Program-made: the position numbers and the translations under genes
Part shown: one piece after another, positions 1-11,590 of the stretch
How the letters are laid out: every line of letters starts with the position of its first letter
How positions within the stretch are numbered: position 1 is the first letter of the stretch
The notes under the pieces: model-generated
What the model was told of the DNA's origin: nothing
The model's input: only the letters and a program-made list of their open reading frames with translations
The model's database searches: none
Source of the DNA: Climacium dendroides
Lineage: Eukaryota; Streptophyta; Bryopsida; Hypnales; Climaciaceae
Reading direction: 5' to 3'
Length of the DNA: 64,000 bases
NCBI GenBank assembly: GCA_950106755.1
Contig: OX467088.1
Location: forward strand, 1,100,001 to 1,164,000

Positions 1-1917
1 AAGGTGGTGTCTAAGATTCTACCCGCCACCTTCACTTGGAAAAAAACGCTACCCGAAGTCAACACAGCAAATGCTGTGTTTGGGTTGAAAGAAGTTTCTC
101 CATCAAATATTTGCAAAATTAGGAAATTGAATATTCCTGAATACTCAATGAAGAGACCCGGAGATAATTTCGCTCGTTGCTCTGATTGTGATAGATATCA
201 TGAACAAAGAAGAATTGCCCCCATTGGATTACGACGGAAGTGGGACCACCCATTGGAAAAACACAATGCTTGTGCTCGAGCTCATTGAGATCTATACTAT
301 GCCAATCGGTACAGGTCGAGCGCCTACCCTCATGAATGCCTTATGATCATGCATGATAAAATGGATCATGCAAAAACGGCATCTCCTGTGTTTTCACACA
401 AAAGCAAACAACTTGACGACCTCACAAAGTTGCCGGTATCAGTGACCAGAATGATTGTTCATGGGCACGGTGACGTCCGTTATGTTCATTACGGTCTTGA
501 TATCTTCTTACACGACTCTAACTACACGGTGGGGTTGTTTACAAAGCTATTGTGAGACCTTGAACTTCCTCCAAAGTATTCCTCCTGGGAGTTGTTTGTT
601 GGATCAGGCTCAGCTCCATTATTTAAAGCAGTGTTGAAAGGGTCTGAAATGTGTACGTCGTCACTTCGGCCACCGCTCGAAGTTCCTATTGCAACCGTTC
701 CCTTTCCTCCGGTTTTAAACGTTCAAATGGACAATGCCACTGGTGACAATAAGAATCGTTATGTCTTTGCGTTTTGGTCCCTTTTAGTAGCGAAGAAGAT
801 TTTCCAGGAGGTTTACGTGAATTTCATGTTAGTTGGTCATACACATGACGACATTGATGCTTTGTTTGGAAGATGGAGCATGCAATTGAAGAAGGAAACT
901 TTCCCTACCATCCCAACTCTCATGAAATCCTTCATGGATATAGATTCTGTGCCTACAATTCCACACTTGACTGAGGAGGTACCTGATTTCAAAGCCTTCA
1001 TAGAAGGCTCCATTCTGGAAGAGGATGAAGCACTTGTTGGCCATACAAAGGCACAACAATTCAAGTTCTACCTCAACTCGGCAGGTGTTCCAATCATGAA
1101 TTATAAGAGGTATTGTACGGATAGTGATTGGCTTCCAAAAGAGGAGGGAATCAAATTGTAGCAAGAAGACTCTGAAGGACGAAGTCTATGGCCTCGTGGT
1201 GAGCCCATCCTAGTTGACTACGTTCCCATGCGGGGCATGGAGGACATCTCAAAAGGGATGTCGAGGTTCATCAAATATTGGGAGGCATTATGCAACGAAG
1301 ACGAGAGTGGAGAGTATAGGAGATGCTTCGAGCATTTGTTGTTCTATTGGCGTGCAATGAAAGCATGCTTGGTGCAACCCATAGTATCATTCAAGACATT
1401 GAAGGATGGTTTCTAGCCTTCTATACGAGTGGAAGCCATTGTAGAGGATGAACTTGATGACAATGGCGATGTTCGTGAAGAGTTTGCTGAGGACGATGTC
1501 TTTGTAGGGCAACGCTGTGATCGGCCATTGCCATCTTTCCGAGTGGGACGTGATGTTCAGAAAGACTTTTTTGTCACCCTTCGCCCGGCTGAAGGTGATA
1601 CAAAACCCATTTGGATTGCTAGAGCTTTGTTTGACCCATTCACAAATCCGGAGCATCCAAATTGTATTCTGATTCAATATTTTCGGCCCACGGCAAGAGG
1701 CCAAAATGTTCAAGACTTTTACATTGGTTGGGACTCTATGAAGGAATTGCGTTGGAAAGTGGACGAGATCCAAGAACCTATTTGGGAAGATACGAATTCC
1801 CTCATCACAACATGGAAGTCGAAGGTCAAGAAGGACACAATAGAGTGTGTCCTTAGAATCCTTGCAGCACAAGTTCATGTCATCAACGGGAGTTTGTCTT
1901 CATACAATTCCGATTGA
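1..1917 (+). pseudogene. DUF7869-type transposase-like gene, decayed and 5'-partial
   Basis: One plus-strand frame runs from the window edge to the TGA at 1915-1917 and is cut only by in-frame stops at 286 (TGA), 553 (TGA), 1159 (TAG) and 1414 (TAG). No frameshift is needed. The core at about 727-870 reads QMDNATGDNKNRYVF, then a hydrophobic stretch, then VGHTHDDIDALFGRW. I recognise this Q-x-D-N ... G-H-T-H-x-D-I-D pattern from DUF7869 proteins, which are widespread, often multicopy and transposon-like. The acidic residues look like a metal-binding nuclease core, but that is inference. The last segment (1429-1917) has a conserved-looking block around 1610-1730 (IARALFDPFTNPEHPNC). Both TGA stops fit CGA (Arg) changed to TGA, and both TAG stops fit CAG changed to TAG. 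The start lies outside the window. The family call is from memory of the motif, not from a search. Confidence 0.7.
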
Positions 1918-2328
1918 ACATGTACTAATGGTAGTGGAGTCAGTTTATCGTATTTGAAGTTCAGTTTAGTAGTTATTACCCTATAGTAATGGTATTGTAT
2001 AACCATACACAATTTTCTATGATTTATTAGTGTGTGTTGTAGAGTACATTGTGTGGATTGGATTTCATAGTTCTTTATTAGGATTACTTCTATATTTTGT
2101 GTGTTATTACTTACATAGCAAAGTGTAACTAATACTAATAGTATTAAATTTTTTTTTCATATTATACATGTGGCAATCTATATGATGGCATCATTTCAAT
2201 ATTAATTCACTTTGTATGTCATTGATTTTTAAAAGAACATTCACTTTGTATGTCATTGACTTGAAAAAATTATAGTGGGTAGGACCACTTTTTATTTTGT
2301 TAACGTATTAAGCACTTGTCACAATACG
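1918..2328. other. AT-rich non-coding 3' flank
   Basis: This stretch follows the decayed transposase-like gene and has no coding frame of note. It is AT-rich, with a T-run near 2148 and a short direct repeat (TTCACTTTGTATGTCATTGA) at about 2207 and 2240. No element ends were recognised. Confidence 0.5.
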
Positions 2329-2329
2329 G

Positions 2330-2515
2330 ATAGGGGGCCAGTTGGTTGTTACAACTTTCCTGCCACTGAAGTTCACTTAGCAACACCAAATCATGTATAT
2401 CTCATAGCTGCTCATACGAGTATAGTGAGAATCGAACTCAGACCACTTGAATGAAATAAATAGCTTTTTACAACCAACCATCTAGCTCATGACTTGGTGT
2501 CGAGAAAGGACCATT
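2330..2515 (-). mobile_element. possible tRNA-derived SINE
   Basis: On the minus strand 2429-2437 reads GTTCGATTC, which matches the RNA polymerase III B-box core (GWTCRANNC) and sits inside a T-arm-like context. About 45 bases upstream on that strand, GAGCTAGATGG near 2479-2489 is a weak match to an A box. This spacing and order are those of a tRNA-derived SINE promoter. I could not find a clear A-tail or target-site duplication, so the ends given are approximate. A chance B-box match is possible. Confidence 0.4.
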
Positions 2516-2714
2516 CATTGCATTTATACGAGAAGACATATTATCAATGTCACTAATAATTTGTCAAATACGCCCCCAAAAGCCTAAACTGTCATTATAA
2601 TGGAAATTAGGACTAAAAAAAGGACAAATTCAATTATCCATCACTTAAATTTTCAGAAACGCAAATTCAATTTTCTGGTCAAAAAATGAACAATACTATT
2701 TTGGGAGGTCTCCA

Positions 2715-5342
2715 ATCTCCCAAAATAATGAATATGATGTTAGTTCTGGAAAACTCAAGAAATCCATTACCTGATTCGGATCTAGGGTAGTCAACAGGTG
2801 CCGAATCTCCCCTAAGACCCGCTCTATCTACACTGTGAAGTCTACTAAGATGTTCACTACCTTAGTCCCGACTATGTGACCCTCTTGTATCATTTTAGAA
2901 TCAAATAAAGCTGTTTTCGTGACAATGTCTGCTTTGATATCAACTACTTTGGATAGATTCTTGACAAGAGTGAGGGCCTCCTTCTCTCTTTGTTTTGAGG
3001 CCACCATCTCTCCTTCCGCCCAATTCAGTCAAGTCTGGATTTGATCTCGTTCCACCTCCAACTCTTGAATCTGATCTTCTTTCTTCTTTAGGTCTTCCAG
3101 TTTGGGCAGTCGCTTGACTTCTTCAACAATCTGATCCAGCTCCACCTTCAGAACTTCTACCGTGTCTATCACCAGATCCGCCAAGCTATCGTGGAGCACC
3201 TTGGCTTCTTGTATCCATTCGAACCCGGCATTGAAAAACTCCGATTTGGATTTCACTTCCGAATCATTGCTTGACTCACCCCTCTCCATCGCAGCATTAG
3301 GAAAATTCTCAGCCCTCCGGAAGCCCGCTCCACAGCAGCTAAAAGGACCCCATGATTACTTTTAACTTTGCTTGATGATTAATTTTTCCCCTATACTCGC
3401 CCACCTGAAGTCGCAACGTCTGATGACTATCAAGGTTCAGCACCCAAGTATAAGTAATTAAGTAATCAAAGGTTCAACTATCATAATCCAGCTTAATATT
3501 GATTATTGCATACCTTGTTAAAAATCGAGTTATGAAAAAGAAGCAAATGTCAAAAATAGTTCAATGACATCTACCATCAAGCAATTTTTTGATGACATCA
3601 TGAAAGAGACTAATCATTAACATTTGGTTTGAAGGATGGTGAAGAGTTTGTTTTTATAGAAAATCAATTGTCCATGGTGAATCGTCAAAGGATATGGGAT
3701 ATTTAGAAGATAGATCACTCATTGTCAAATGCAAGAATTATGTTCAAAGTCGAATTTCAAACTCCATTTAAGCATAAAACAATGATTTTTTTCAAAAAAC
3801 TTTGAACTAAATAAAGTTGTAGAATCAAGATAGTTTTCATCTCCAAAAATCTGTTTGAGTTTTACATTCTTCAATTCAAAGTTATAGACAAAATTCTAAA
3901 AGAGGTTGAAAGAAAAATTTTCTTTGAAATTTTCAAACACCTTCTCCAAATTTTGTCCATAACTTTTTATTGAAGACTCTAAACTTCAAACGGATTTTTG
4001 TAGATGAATTCTAGTTTTATTTTTTAAATTTATTTAGTTTAAATTTTTTTGAAAAAAATCATTCTATTATGCCTAAATGGGGTCTGAAATTCAACTTTGA
4101 ATACAATTTCAGCTTTTGACTCAACTATGGGTGGTTGTGCTCATCTTAATCCTAATTTACATATCCCACATGCATTGTTTTACCTACTACTATACCACTT
4201 GTATAAATAACTTCTCTCCTCATTCACTAATATCCTCATCTATTTGACAATTGGAGCTTATTGGAATATCTGAATGTTCTCTTATTACTTTGACATCAAG
4301 CTTCAAAGTTCACTTCCCTTTGCTTATGTTTAGTAAAATTGATTAATTCGTCAATTAATGGGATTAACTAAAACTCAAGTACTTGATTATTATAGAGGTT
4401 TCCACTACACTTTCATTACTTGAGTCCTGACATCTTTGGCAAAGTTCACACACTCTGACCATGCACTGTACCTATATGCCCCTACTAATTCCAGGACGGT
4501 TAATAGACTGGTTTGGTCACTGTGGAGGGGGCTTCCGGAGGGCTCAGAATTTCTCTAATGAGACCTTGATCCATGATCCCGGATCTGTTGACTTCCTCTT
4601 CTTCGTCCTCGGATCGGCCAGTGGTTCCTCGGGGCGCTCTTCCGGTTCCGACTCGACTGGATCTTTTGGTTCTTCTCTAGAGAGCCCGTACGACAAAATA
4701 GCCTTTTCGGTGTTGTACTAGACTATTTTCGCAGCACTCAAAAGTTCCTATTGGTGGTATAAGTGAAACAGGTAAGTGCTAACTGGACTTATCTTCGCGC
4801 GGGTTACATGCTCTGCTAGTTTAGAAACTATTTAGGCTATGACTCTACTCCAATGGATGGCCCAGTTCTCCATGACTCCAAAAATTGTGTTAGCTACCGT
4901 AATAGTGACCCGTGTAGGTTTTTCTGGGTACAAGATTGGAATAAGGAATTCTAGGACTTTCTTATATCTCTCGTCTTGGCAATCACTAATAGCGAATCCA
5001 TCTTTAGGGTTTGTAAGCCCTGTAAACTTTCCGACTACAAAACGGTCTGTCCTTGATGCTAACCCGTTTCCGCTCTTCTGGAACTAGTATACATCTGCCC
5101 AAACGTCCTCCGTCCACATAACTGGCTTCTCCCTCAGAGTAAATTCATCCTGATTTGGAACCCCATGGAGTAGTTCCTGAATCATATCTTCACTCTTTAG
5201 ATTCCATAGTCAATGCAGCAGCTCGATACACCCTAGACTAATCAAATCCTCTTCTAACTGTTTGTATTGTTCCGGGTTATCTCGAATAGTTGGAGAAATG
5301 ATCTAGACAGGTACAACTAACTTCTGAATGGGCCCTGTCGCC
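2715..5342 (-). pseudogene. ORF-C copy C0, the ORF downstream of the Ty3 integrase
   Basis: The minus-strand frame begins with an ATG at 5342 (MATGPIQKLVVPV) and matches the ORF-C copy at 9285-11223 over its whole length: the KSEDMIQELLHG segment, the NPKDGFAISDC segment, YPEKPTRVTI, the STYLFHLYHQ segment near 4770, the basic DPRTKKRKSTDPG stretch near 4590, and, beyond an insertion, the coiled-coil part (3289 to about 2880) ending at about 2715 near MDFLSFPEL. Numerous in-frame stops (for example after VPV, in the LLH-stop-LWNL segment and in VY-stop-FQ) and a 1.27-kb insertion make it non-functional. It lies about 250 bases downstream of the integrase end in the same direction, so it occupies the place where some plant Ty3 elements carry an extra or env-like ORF. 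No transmembrane segment is visible. The function is unknown. Confidence 0.72.
3295..4560. mobile_element. insertion with ~40-bp terminal inverted repeats
   Basis: The arms 3295-3335 and 4520-4560 are inverted copies of each other. Both carry the AGCCCTCCGGAAGCCC core and CATTAG at the outer edge, with only a few mismatches. The segment between them is AT-rich and has no coding potential. It splits ORF-C copy C0 between its basic segment (about 4590) and its MERGESS segment (3289), where the intact relative at about 10040-10080 has only about nine bases. It is therefore a non-autonomous DNA transposon. The outer boundary, target-site duplication and superfamily could not be fixed. Confidence 0.65.
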
Positions 5343-5592
5343 ATGAAGCTAAGCAAAAATGAGGAAGGAAAGAAAGCCTTAGTTGGTTGCTAATTCAGTT
5401 GCTAATTCGGACTCGGATAAGTTCTGGTTACGGATTTTGCCGGAACGCCTATCTTCTATTTGACTATTTTGGGTTTCATTTAAATAAAAATGAAGTTCTA
5501 ACTAATTTTTTTTTGAATTTTCTACCTTATTCCACCTATTTCTCTCAAACCAAATTTGTCCCTTGATTCTGGATTTCCACATTATCCCTTTT
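5343..5592. other. spacer between integrase end and ORF-C copy C0
   Basis: About 250 bases of non-coding DNA separate the integrase stop (5593-5595, minus) from the ORF-C ATG (5342). It is AT-rich near 5480-5520. A subgenomic promoter or splice acceptor for ORF-C might lie here, but I see no clear TATA box. Confidence 0.4.
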
Positions 5593-5981
5593 TCAACTGT
5601 GAGAGTCCCTGCAAACATCCTCTACTTCTTCTTGGGAATCCGAGTCCTGTTCGTACTTCTTGACTCGAGATTTGTTCACCCTCGTGTCTAGCCAAACTCC
5701 TTGAAGGTCCTCTAGCTACATGGATCCATTCGAAAATAATTGCCTTATTCTATATAGACCCATCCATCTAGTGTGGAGTTTGCTTGGAAAAATCCGGTAA
5801 CGGCTGTCATACAACAAGACTAACCCCCCTTCCTTGATTTCGTGGTCGGCTGGTAGTTTCTTATCATGGTCTGCCTTCCTCCTTTCCTGTACTTCCCTTG
5901 TATTGTCCAAGGCTACCAGTCTTGCTTCTTCTAAGTTCTCAATAGCCATCAGTCGGATTTCCGGATTATCGGTCCGAATAG

Positions 5982-7954
5982 TGTGAGCGCTTATTTACCC
6001 ACCCTTGGTAAATCAGCAAACACAACCAAGTTCTTTTAATTAGTTTTATCCTATGGGTGTTCTAACGTCGGTCCATTGTGCCTTCCAAGCAATGGATCTT
6101 TCTAAATGTCCTAAATGTCCTAAATGTCCTAAATGTCCTAAATGTCCTACACTTGCAAAACAATTCTTGTTCAATTCTAAACTTTAGTTCCAAAAAAAAC
6201 TAATAAAAAGGGAGACGCTTGAAATTAGTGATAAGGCAAAAGCTTCGCCGTCTTTTAGAAAATCATTAAATTTTTATAACAATCCTAAGACTTGAAGTCA
6301 AAGCTTCGCCGTCTTTTAGAAAATCATCAAAGTTCTACAACAATTTTAGGACTTGAATTCAAACCTCCGCCATATTGAGGGATTAACCTCAAATTCTAAA
6401 ACATGATCTACAAACTAGTACACAACTAGATTTTGAGAATTTTGTTCCAACCAAAACTTCTCCAAATGACACAAAAAAGAAATACAAACTATGACCCAAA
6501 CTCGTACACAACTAGACTTTGAGAGTTTTGTTCCAACCAAAACTTCTCCAAATGACACAAAGAAGAAACACAAACTATAGCCCAAAGGGCCAAAATTTAG
6601 AAGACCATGAGACTACAAGAGAGATAGAGTGAGTGAGGAAGGGAGGCCTTATATACCTTCCTCTGGTCCCCAAAATCAAAGAAAACTTCGAGTGCACTCC
6701 AAGCAATCCTATCCCTTTAGATTTTCATCCTAATTCTAATTTTTTAACTTTTTATGTTGGTCCGAAATTCTAACTTTTGGAAAAATGCTCCAAATCACAA
6801 ACGGATTGCGCCATTGGCTTCAGAAGGCCATTTCAAGTCTAAAAGAACTGCCACCCCTTTTTCATCCGTCAAAAAACCATCTAAAGCTAGCGTCAACTAA
6901 AAACCAAAAAAGGATAAAAATCCAACTTTTGGAGGTTGACTTTTCTAAAGAAAGTAACTAGATTAGGGTCTCAAGTAGGCTTTGGGGAGTAAGAAAAGAC
7001 CTAATTTGGGACCCATTCCGATTCTGTATGTTCCCGATATGCCGGTCAACCCCTCCGTAATATTTAAAATTGTCGATTCGAGGAGGATCTTCCTAGTTGT
7101 AGGTTTTCTAGCTATCAAAATGTCTTGAAACTTGTTGAAGCATGTTATTAGCATAAAACAAGCTAAACGAATTTTTAGTAAGATTTTACCGCACCCATGG
7201 TAAATTCTATGAATTTACCATCTTGGATTTGGGCGGTTGACTTATCGGAAAAAAATCTTCAAAAGATCAGAAAAAACCAAGACTTTTTGGGGAACTTTTC
7301 ATTGAGTTCCTCAAGAGATGTGCAACCTTAGATTCTTACTTTGCACATGTGGAAAAGGAATACCAATCTCGCTATCTCCTTTTAATTTTTGGTAAACATG
7401 GAATCTTCCACACAAAGGGGAATCTTGGCGAACCGATTTTGCCGTTAGACTCCTGGCATGATTTCCACCTAGAAACATCATACTTATATTGTAGATGCCC
7501 TTTGATGCTCCAGTTTGAGTTTCTCCACCTATAAGCTAACAATTGGGATTTCTACTATTTCGTCAATGGAATGGGGAAATTGAGACCTCTCTTGGGAAAT
7601 CTATCTTGAGGTAATCTATCTTGAGGTAATCTATCTTGAGGTTTTTACAAGATTCCCTTAGACCAATTTAGCCAATTTGCGTCTCATTGTACAAATAGAT
7701 GTAGATAATCGGTTAATTTCTATTAACATGCTTACTATTTACAATATGTGGATTTCTACCCTATTTACATATGAGATTTAGGTGTTCTTAGGAAAAACCA
7801 CATATAACGTGACTAGGGGCTGTTTTGGCATGTACAACACTGATTCTGGTCTAACACACTCTTAAGGTCTTTTAATACCTAAAACTACATTCAAAACATA
7901 TAAGAATTTCAAAAAAGAAATTTTGAGTCTTAGGTAATGAAACCGAGACTCACA
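5982..7954. mobile_element. element D1, solo-LTR-like insertion
   Basis: It starts TGTGAGCGC and ends GACTCACA, so it has TG...CA ends with a short inverted repeat. It is flanked by AATAG (5977-5981) and GATAG (7955-7959), a 5-bp duplication with one G/A difference, and it interrupts the integrase precisely at a codon that reads through once it is removed. The 3' part (about 6740-7954) is clearly homologous to element D2 at 45599-49312. A TTATATACC TATA-like box lies near 6651. It contains repeated AAGCTTCGCCGTC motifs (6240 and 6302), a tandem ~100-bp repeat at 6395-6590, three copies of a 16-bp repeat at 7600-7642 and a short conserved ORF at 7349-7534. No gag or pol is present. Confidence 0.8.
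6102..6148. repeat. 10-bp tandem repeat (CTAAATGTCC)
   Basis: About five consecutive copies of CTAAATGTCC lie inside element D1. The related element D2 lacks the array at the equivalent place (about 45730), so it expanded after the two copies separated. Confidence 0.9.
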
Positions 7955-7955
7955 G

Positions 7956-8186
7956 ATAGCATTCCGGGTCGCCATTACTCGGTTGGACTCTATTTCTAGT
8001 TCGATCCCGTGGGTGGTCTCTTGTCCAAATACGAGGAAGAATGGACTTCTCCTTGTGGTAGTCTTCTAAGATAGCATTCCGGGTCGCCATTACTCGGTTG
8101 GACTCTATTTCCAGTTCGATCCCGTGGGTGGTCTCTTGTCCAAATACGAGGAAGAATGGACTTCTCCTTGTGGTAGTCTTCTAAGA
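7956..8186. repeat. 115-bp tandem duplication inside the integrase gene
   Basis: The segment beginning ATAGCATTCCGGGTCG is present at 7956 and again at 8071, nearly identical over about 115 bases (one C/T difference near 8000/8113). It duplicates the SPFFLVFGQET part of the integrase. Because 115 is not a multiple of three, it also shifts the frame. Confidence 0.88.
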
Positions 8187-8374
8187 CGCATTGTATGCAA
8201 GGATAGCAGACGGAAGTTTAAGATCCCAATCCGTCTTGTATTCGGAGATCGTTTTATTCAAAACTTTCTCCACTATCCATTGGCCCGTTCCGTCAGCCCG
8301 TTCGCCCTCAGATTGTATCGAGTGGTCTTCCGATGGGTGATCAGGTATATCGTGGTGATATTATAAATGATGTC

Positions 8375-8855
8375 TGTAGTGATTAGTCGGACCAGTATTC
8401 CTCTAGTTAGCCCTTAATTCTCACTAAAGGCCCACTTAGAGTAAACCGCTCCGGAATTGATCCCACGAGGACTCGAGGCTCACAGATCCATAGGCTAACT
8501 TGATCTAAGTTTTCACTTTCTCTCCTATTTACTAATCCGGACCAGAGGTCCAATCCGGCCGCTAGTGTCAGATGGGTTCCGGAAAAGTCCGGAAACCGTT
8601 TAGTTGCCCCTCCCGAGATCCCTGGGTTTAGGTGACAAGTGGCCAGATCCACCATCCGGATGTTTACTATATCCGAAAACACACACTCTCTCTCTCTCAA
8701 CCTCTACAACTAATGCTAATTTAACTTCAGGGACCGGAAGTATCCTACTGTTCCGTCACCTCACAAATACGGAATACTTACCAGACCAAGTCACACAAGG
8801 ACGGTCAAGGACTACAATGACATTCTAGCATCAATCCGACATTGAGCCTCCCATT
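8375..8855 (-). mobile_element. LTR fragment, family F
   Basis: It begins TGTAGTGATTAG and matches 44407-44885 over about 480 bases, including GATCCCACGAGGACTCGAGG and the CTCTCTCTCTC run near 8690. The match stops near 8855. At 44407 the same sequence abuts a primer binding site, which identifies it as the U5/R end of an LTR read on the minus strand. Here it directly abuts the integrase remnant, so gag and most of pol have been deleted between them. Confidence 0.7.
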
Positions 8856-9284
8856 GTAGGAATCCGGAATCCGGAAACGGATCAATAATATAAGAAGTAG
8901 GTGCGAAAAATAGAAAAAAATCAAAAATTTATAGTGAGAGCATGATTTTTGGACTAGATAGCTTGGATTAGAAAATAAGCATTCCGGCACAACCCAGAAT
9001 CGGAACTTATCCAAATCCGGAATCCGGATTCACCCGGAACACAGGAACCTACCGTATAGGTCTCGTAGCTACGGAAGTAGGATACCGTTAATACAATGGA
9101 CCTGTAGCTGTTGTCTTGATATCCATAAGTAGACGGTTTAGTATTTAAGCTGTTTGCTTAGGGTTTTCCTCTTCACTTTCCTGTTTTGCTTTTTCTGAGA
9201 CTGTCCGTGTGAGTAGTTGAGAGAAAGAGTGGTGAGTTAGCGACTGAAGCAGGGTTACTTCTACCTCATTCTGACTTAGATCTT
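8856..9284 (+). other. leader/LTR-like region before ORF-C copy at 9285
   Basis: This sequence is rich in CCGGAAT/ATCCGGA words and lies directly upstream of the ORF-C start. TTTAGTATTTAAGCTG near 9138-9153 resembles TTTAGTATTTAAATCC at about 39860 in the 3' LTR region of another ORF-C unit and is a plausible TATA-type promoter. This suggests an LTR followed immediately by ORF-C with no gag-pol, which is a non-autonomous arrangement. The boundaries are uncertain. Confidence 0.45.
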
Positions 9285-11223
9285 ATGGCATTCGGATCAG
9301 TACAGAAGGTAGCGGTATCTGCCCGGGTTATCTCTCCGGCCATTCCGGATAACTCGAAACTACACAAGCAGTTAGAGGAAGACTTAACTAAGTTAGGATG
9401 TGTCGGTCTACTACACCGACCATAGAACCTCAAGAGTGAAGATATGATTCAAGAGCTACTTCACGGTATTCCGAATTAGTATGAGCTCACTTTGAGAGGG
9501 TGGCCAGTTGCGTGGACCGAGGACATCTGGGCAGACGTCTATCAGTTCCGGAAGAGTGGGAACGGGTTAGCATCGAAGACGGACCATTTTGTAGCTGGAA
9601 AGTTCACTGGATTTGCAAACCCTAAGGACGGATTCGCTATTAGCAAATGCAAGGACGAGAGACATAGGCGGATACTAGAATTCCTCATTCTCATTTTGTA
9701 TCCGGAAAAGCCAACACGGGTTACCATTATGGTGGCCAATACTATTTTCAAGGCTATGGAGAACCGGGTGGTGCACTGGGGTAGAGTCATAGCCGGAATC
9801 GTGGCTAAGTTAGCGGATCACATGACCCGAGCAAAGGCAAGTCCAGTTAGCACCTACTTGTTCCATCTATACCATCAACATGAACTTTTGAATGCAGCGG
9901 AAGTAATCCAGTATGACACCGGAAAGGCGATCCTGTCATACGGACTTTCCGGGGAGGAGGCGGAAGATCCGGTCGAGTCTGATCCGGAGGAACTTCCCGA
10001 GGAACGTTTGACCGATCCGAGGACCAAGAAGAGGAAGTCAACCGATCCGGGGTCGCGATCCAAGCCCCAGACGATGGAGAGGGGGGAGTCCAACAAGGGA
10101 TCTGAAGTGGAAACGGAATCTGCATTTTTCAATGCGGGGCTCGAGTGGATACGTGAAGCCAAGGTACTCCACGACAGTCTAGCGGATTTGGTGATAGATA
10201 CCGTGGAAGTTTTGAAGGTGGAGCCGGATCAGATCGTGGAAGCTGTCAAGCGATTGCCCAAGCCAGAAGATCTAACGAAGAGGGAGGAGCGGATCCAATA
10301 GTTGGAGGCGGAACGGAACCAACTCCAGGCCCGAGTGAATTGGGCGGAAGGGGAAATGGCAGCTTCAAAGGAGAAAGAAAAGGAGGCTCTCGCTCTGGTC
10401 AAGAATCTATCCGAAGCAGTCAACATCAAAGCCGACCTCGTCATGAAGGCTGCCTTGTTTGACTCCAAGCTGATATCGGAAGGTCACATTACCGGAACCA
10501 AGGTGGTGACTATCCTTGTAGACTTCACTGCGAGGATAGAGCGAGTTTTGAAGGAGATCCAGCAGCTATTGGCGGCTATCGACCCAAACCAGGCAATGGA
10601 TTTCTCCACCTTTCCGGAACTTCCTTTTATCTCAAGTACCCCAGGGAGACCAGTGGCGGATCGTGCAACCCGGATGGAGGGATTGAGGGGGATACTCACA
10701 CCAGCCGAGCCTTCCGCCAATGACGGAGTTGAATTTGAGGCCAGCTTCGGAACCGGAACCTGAGTCCAGCGTGAAATCGGTTCCGGTACCACCCAAAATC
10801 TCAACCCCGGAAGTTCCCAAGTCACAAACAATGCCGAACTTGATGACCAGATCATTCAAGGTTCCGAGACAGCAAGTCAGGGGAGACCTCATCAACCGGA
10901 TTGGTGGAATGACCAATCCGGCTCGGACTAATCTGAAAGGATTTGTACACATGCAAGAGACCACGCCGGAAAAGAGAAGCGAACCCGCAACCTTGGAGGA
11001 TACAACGCCAGAGAAAGAGAAGGAAGTTCAAGTCATCGAAGACTTGGAGGAGGAGAGTGCCCATTCCACTTCCGGAACTGAGGACGACAGCGATCCGTCT
11101 CCCGCAATGCGTCATATCCAAACTCGAGCTACATCAAAGACTACGCCAGCTAAAAGTACGAAAGGAACACCTATCAGTCAAGCAGGGAGCCGCTCAAAGA
11201 AAGTGCGGAAGCCAAAGCATTAG
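9285..11223 (+). pseudogene. ORF-C copy at 9.3 kb, best-preserved N-terminal half
   Basis: The ATG at 9285 opens a frame (MAFGSVQKVAV) that is broken by TAG after LLHRP (about 9424), TAG after GIPN (about 9477) and TAG at 10299. Other copies have Trp and Gln at the first two positions. The globular N-terminal half (to about 9900) includes NPKDGFAISKC, YPEKPTRVTI and STYLFHLYHQHELL. An acidic linker and basic DPRTKKRKS stretch follow, then a long coiled coil from MERGESNKG (10074) to about 10560. A single frameshift near 10720-10760 moves the frame to 10720-11223, which ends in a Lys-rich tail (KSTKGTPISQAGSRSKKVRK). The N-terminal half faintly recalls the 'putative plant transposon protein' domain, but I would not assign it without a search. 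No enzymatic motif is visible. Confidence 0.75.
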
Positions 11224-11590
11224 AATCCATAGGAGAAGAAGTGTAGGATCCGGATCGAGTTTCCGAGTATGGGTCCGGTTTCTGGAATCTTAGGCGGATA
11301 GTAAGGAAATCCGGTAATTTCGAACGATAGTTAGTAATCTTTTCGGATATCCTGGGAGGATCAGTGATTGGTTGCCTGGATTTCCGGGTTTCCTTTTCAG
11401 GTTGTTAGAAGTTGACTGTGAGGTTTTTGTGTTAGTATTTTAAGGGCAGGCAAGTTAGTTGTCGGCCATTCCATTCTACTCCATTCGATCTTAGTGCTTC
11501 CACGTATGTATTACGATTTCCTTTTCTTAATCTAAGTCAGCCAGGGTGCTTCTAGCTGCACTTTGCTTAGATGGAATCTTTGGCTCAGTG
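11224..11590 (+). other. 3' LTR-like flank of the 9.3-kb ORF-C unit
   Basis: After the ORF-C stop come CCGG-rich sequence and a TAGTATTTTAAGG box near 11432, similar in form to the TATA-like boxes of other ORF-C flanks. It is probably a U3/R region. The end is not defined. Confidence 0.4.

Larger units (their letters stand above)
5593..8370 (-). pseudogene. Ty3-type integrase, C-terminal half, split by an LTR insertion
   Basis: The part at 8370-7955 translates to a typical Ty3 integrase core end: an ERADGTGQWIVEKVL segment, then WDLKLPSAILAYNAS, then TTRRSPFFLVFGQET. The frame resumes at 5976 (IRTDNPEIRLMAIENLEEAR) and runs through the C-terminal part (KLHTRWMGLYRI, equivalent to the usual GPY motif) to a TGA at 5593-5595. 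The amino acid sequence is continuous once element D1 (5982-7954) and one copy of its 5-bp duplication are removed. An in-frame TAG follows NGSM near 5720, and a 115-bp tandem duplication also damages the gene. Reverse transcriptase and protease parts are absent. The enzyme would join retrotransposon DNA to the host chromosome; this copy cannot. Confidence 0.82.

Noticed and set aside
10484..11121. Minus-strand ORFs opposite the ORF-C copy at 9285-11223.
   Set aside because: The plus-strand frame has clear homologues in seven other copies; the minus frames do not.
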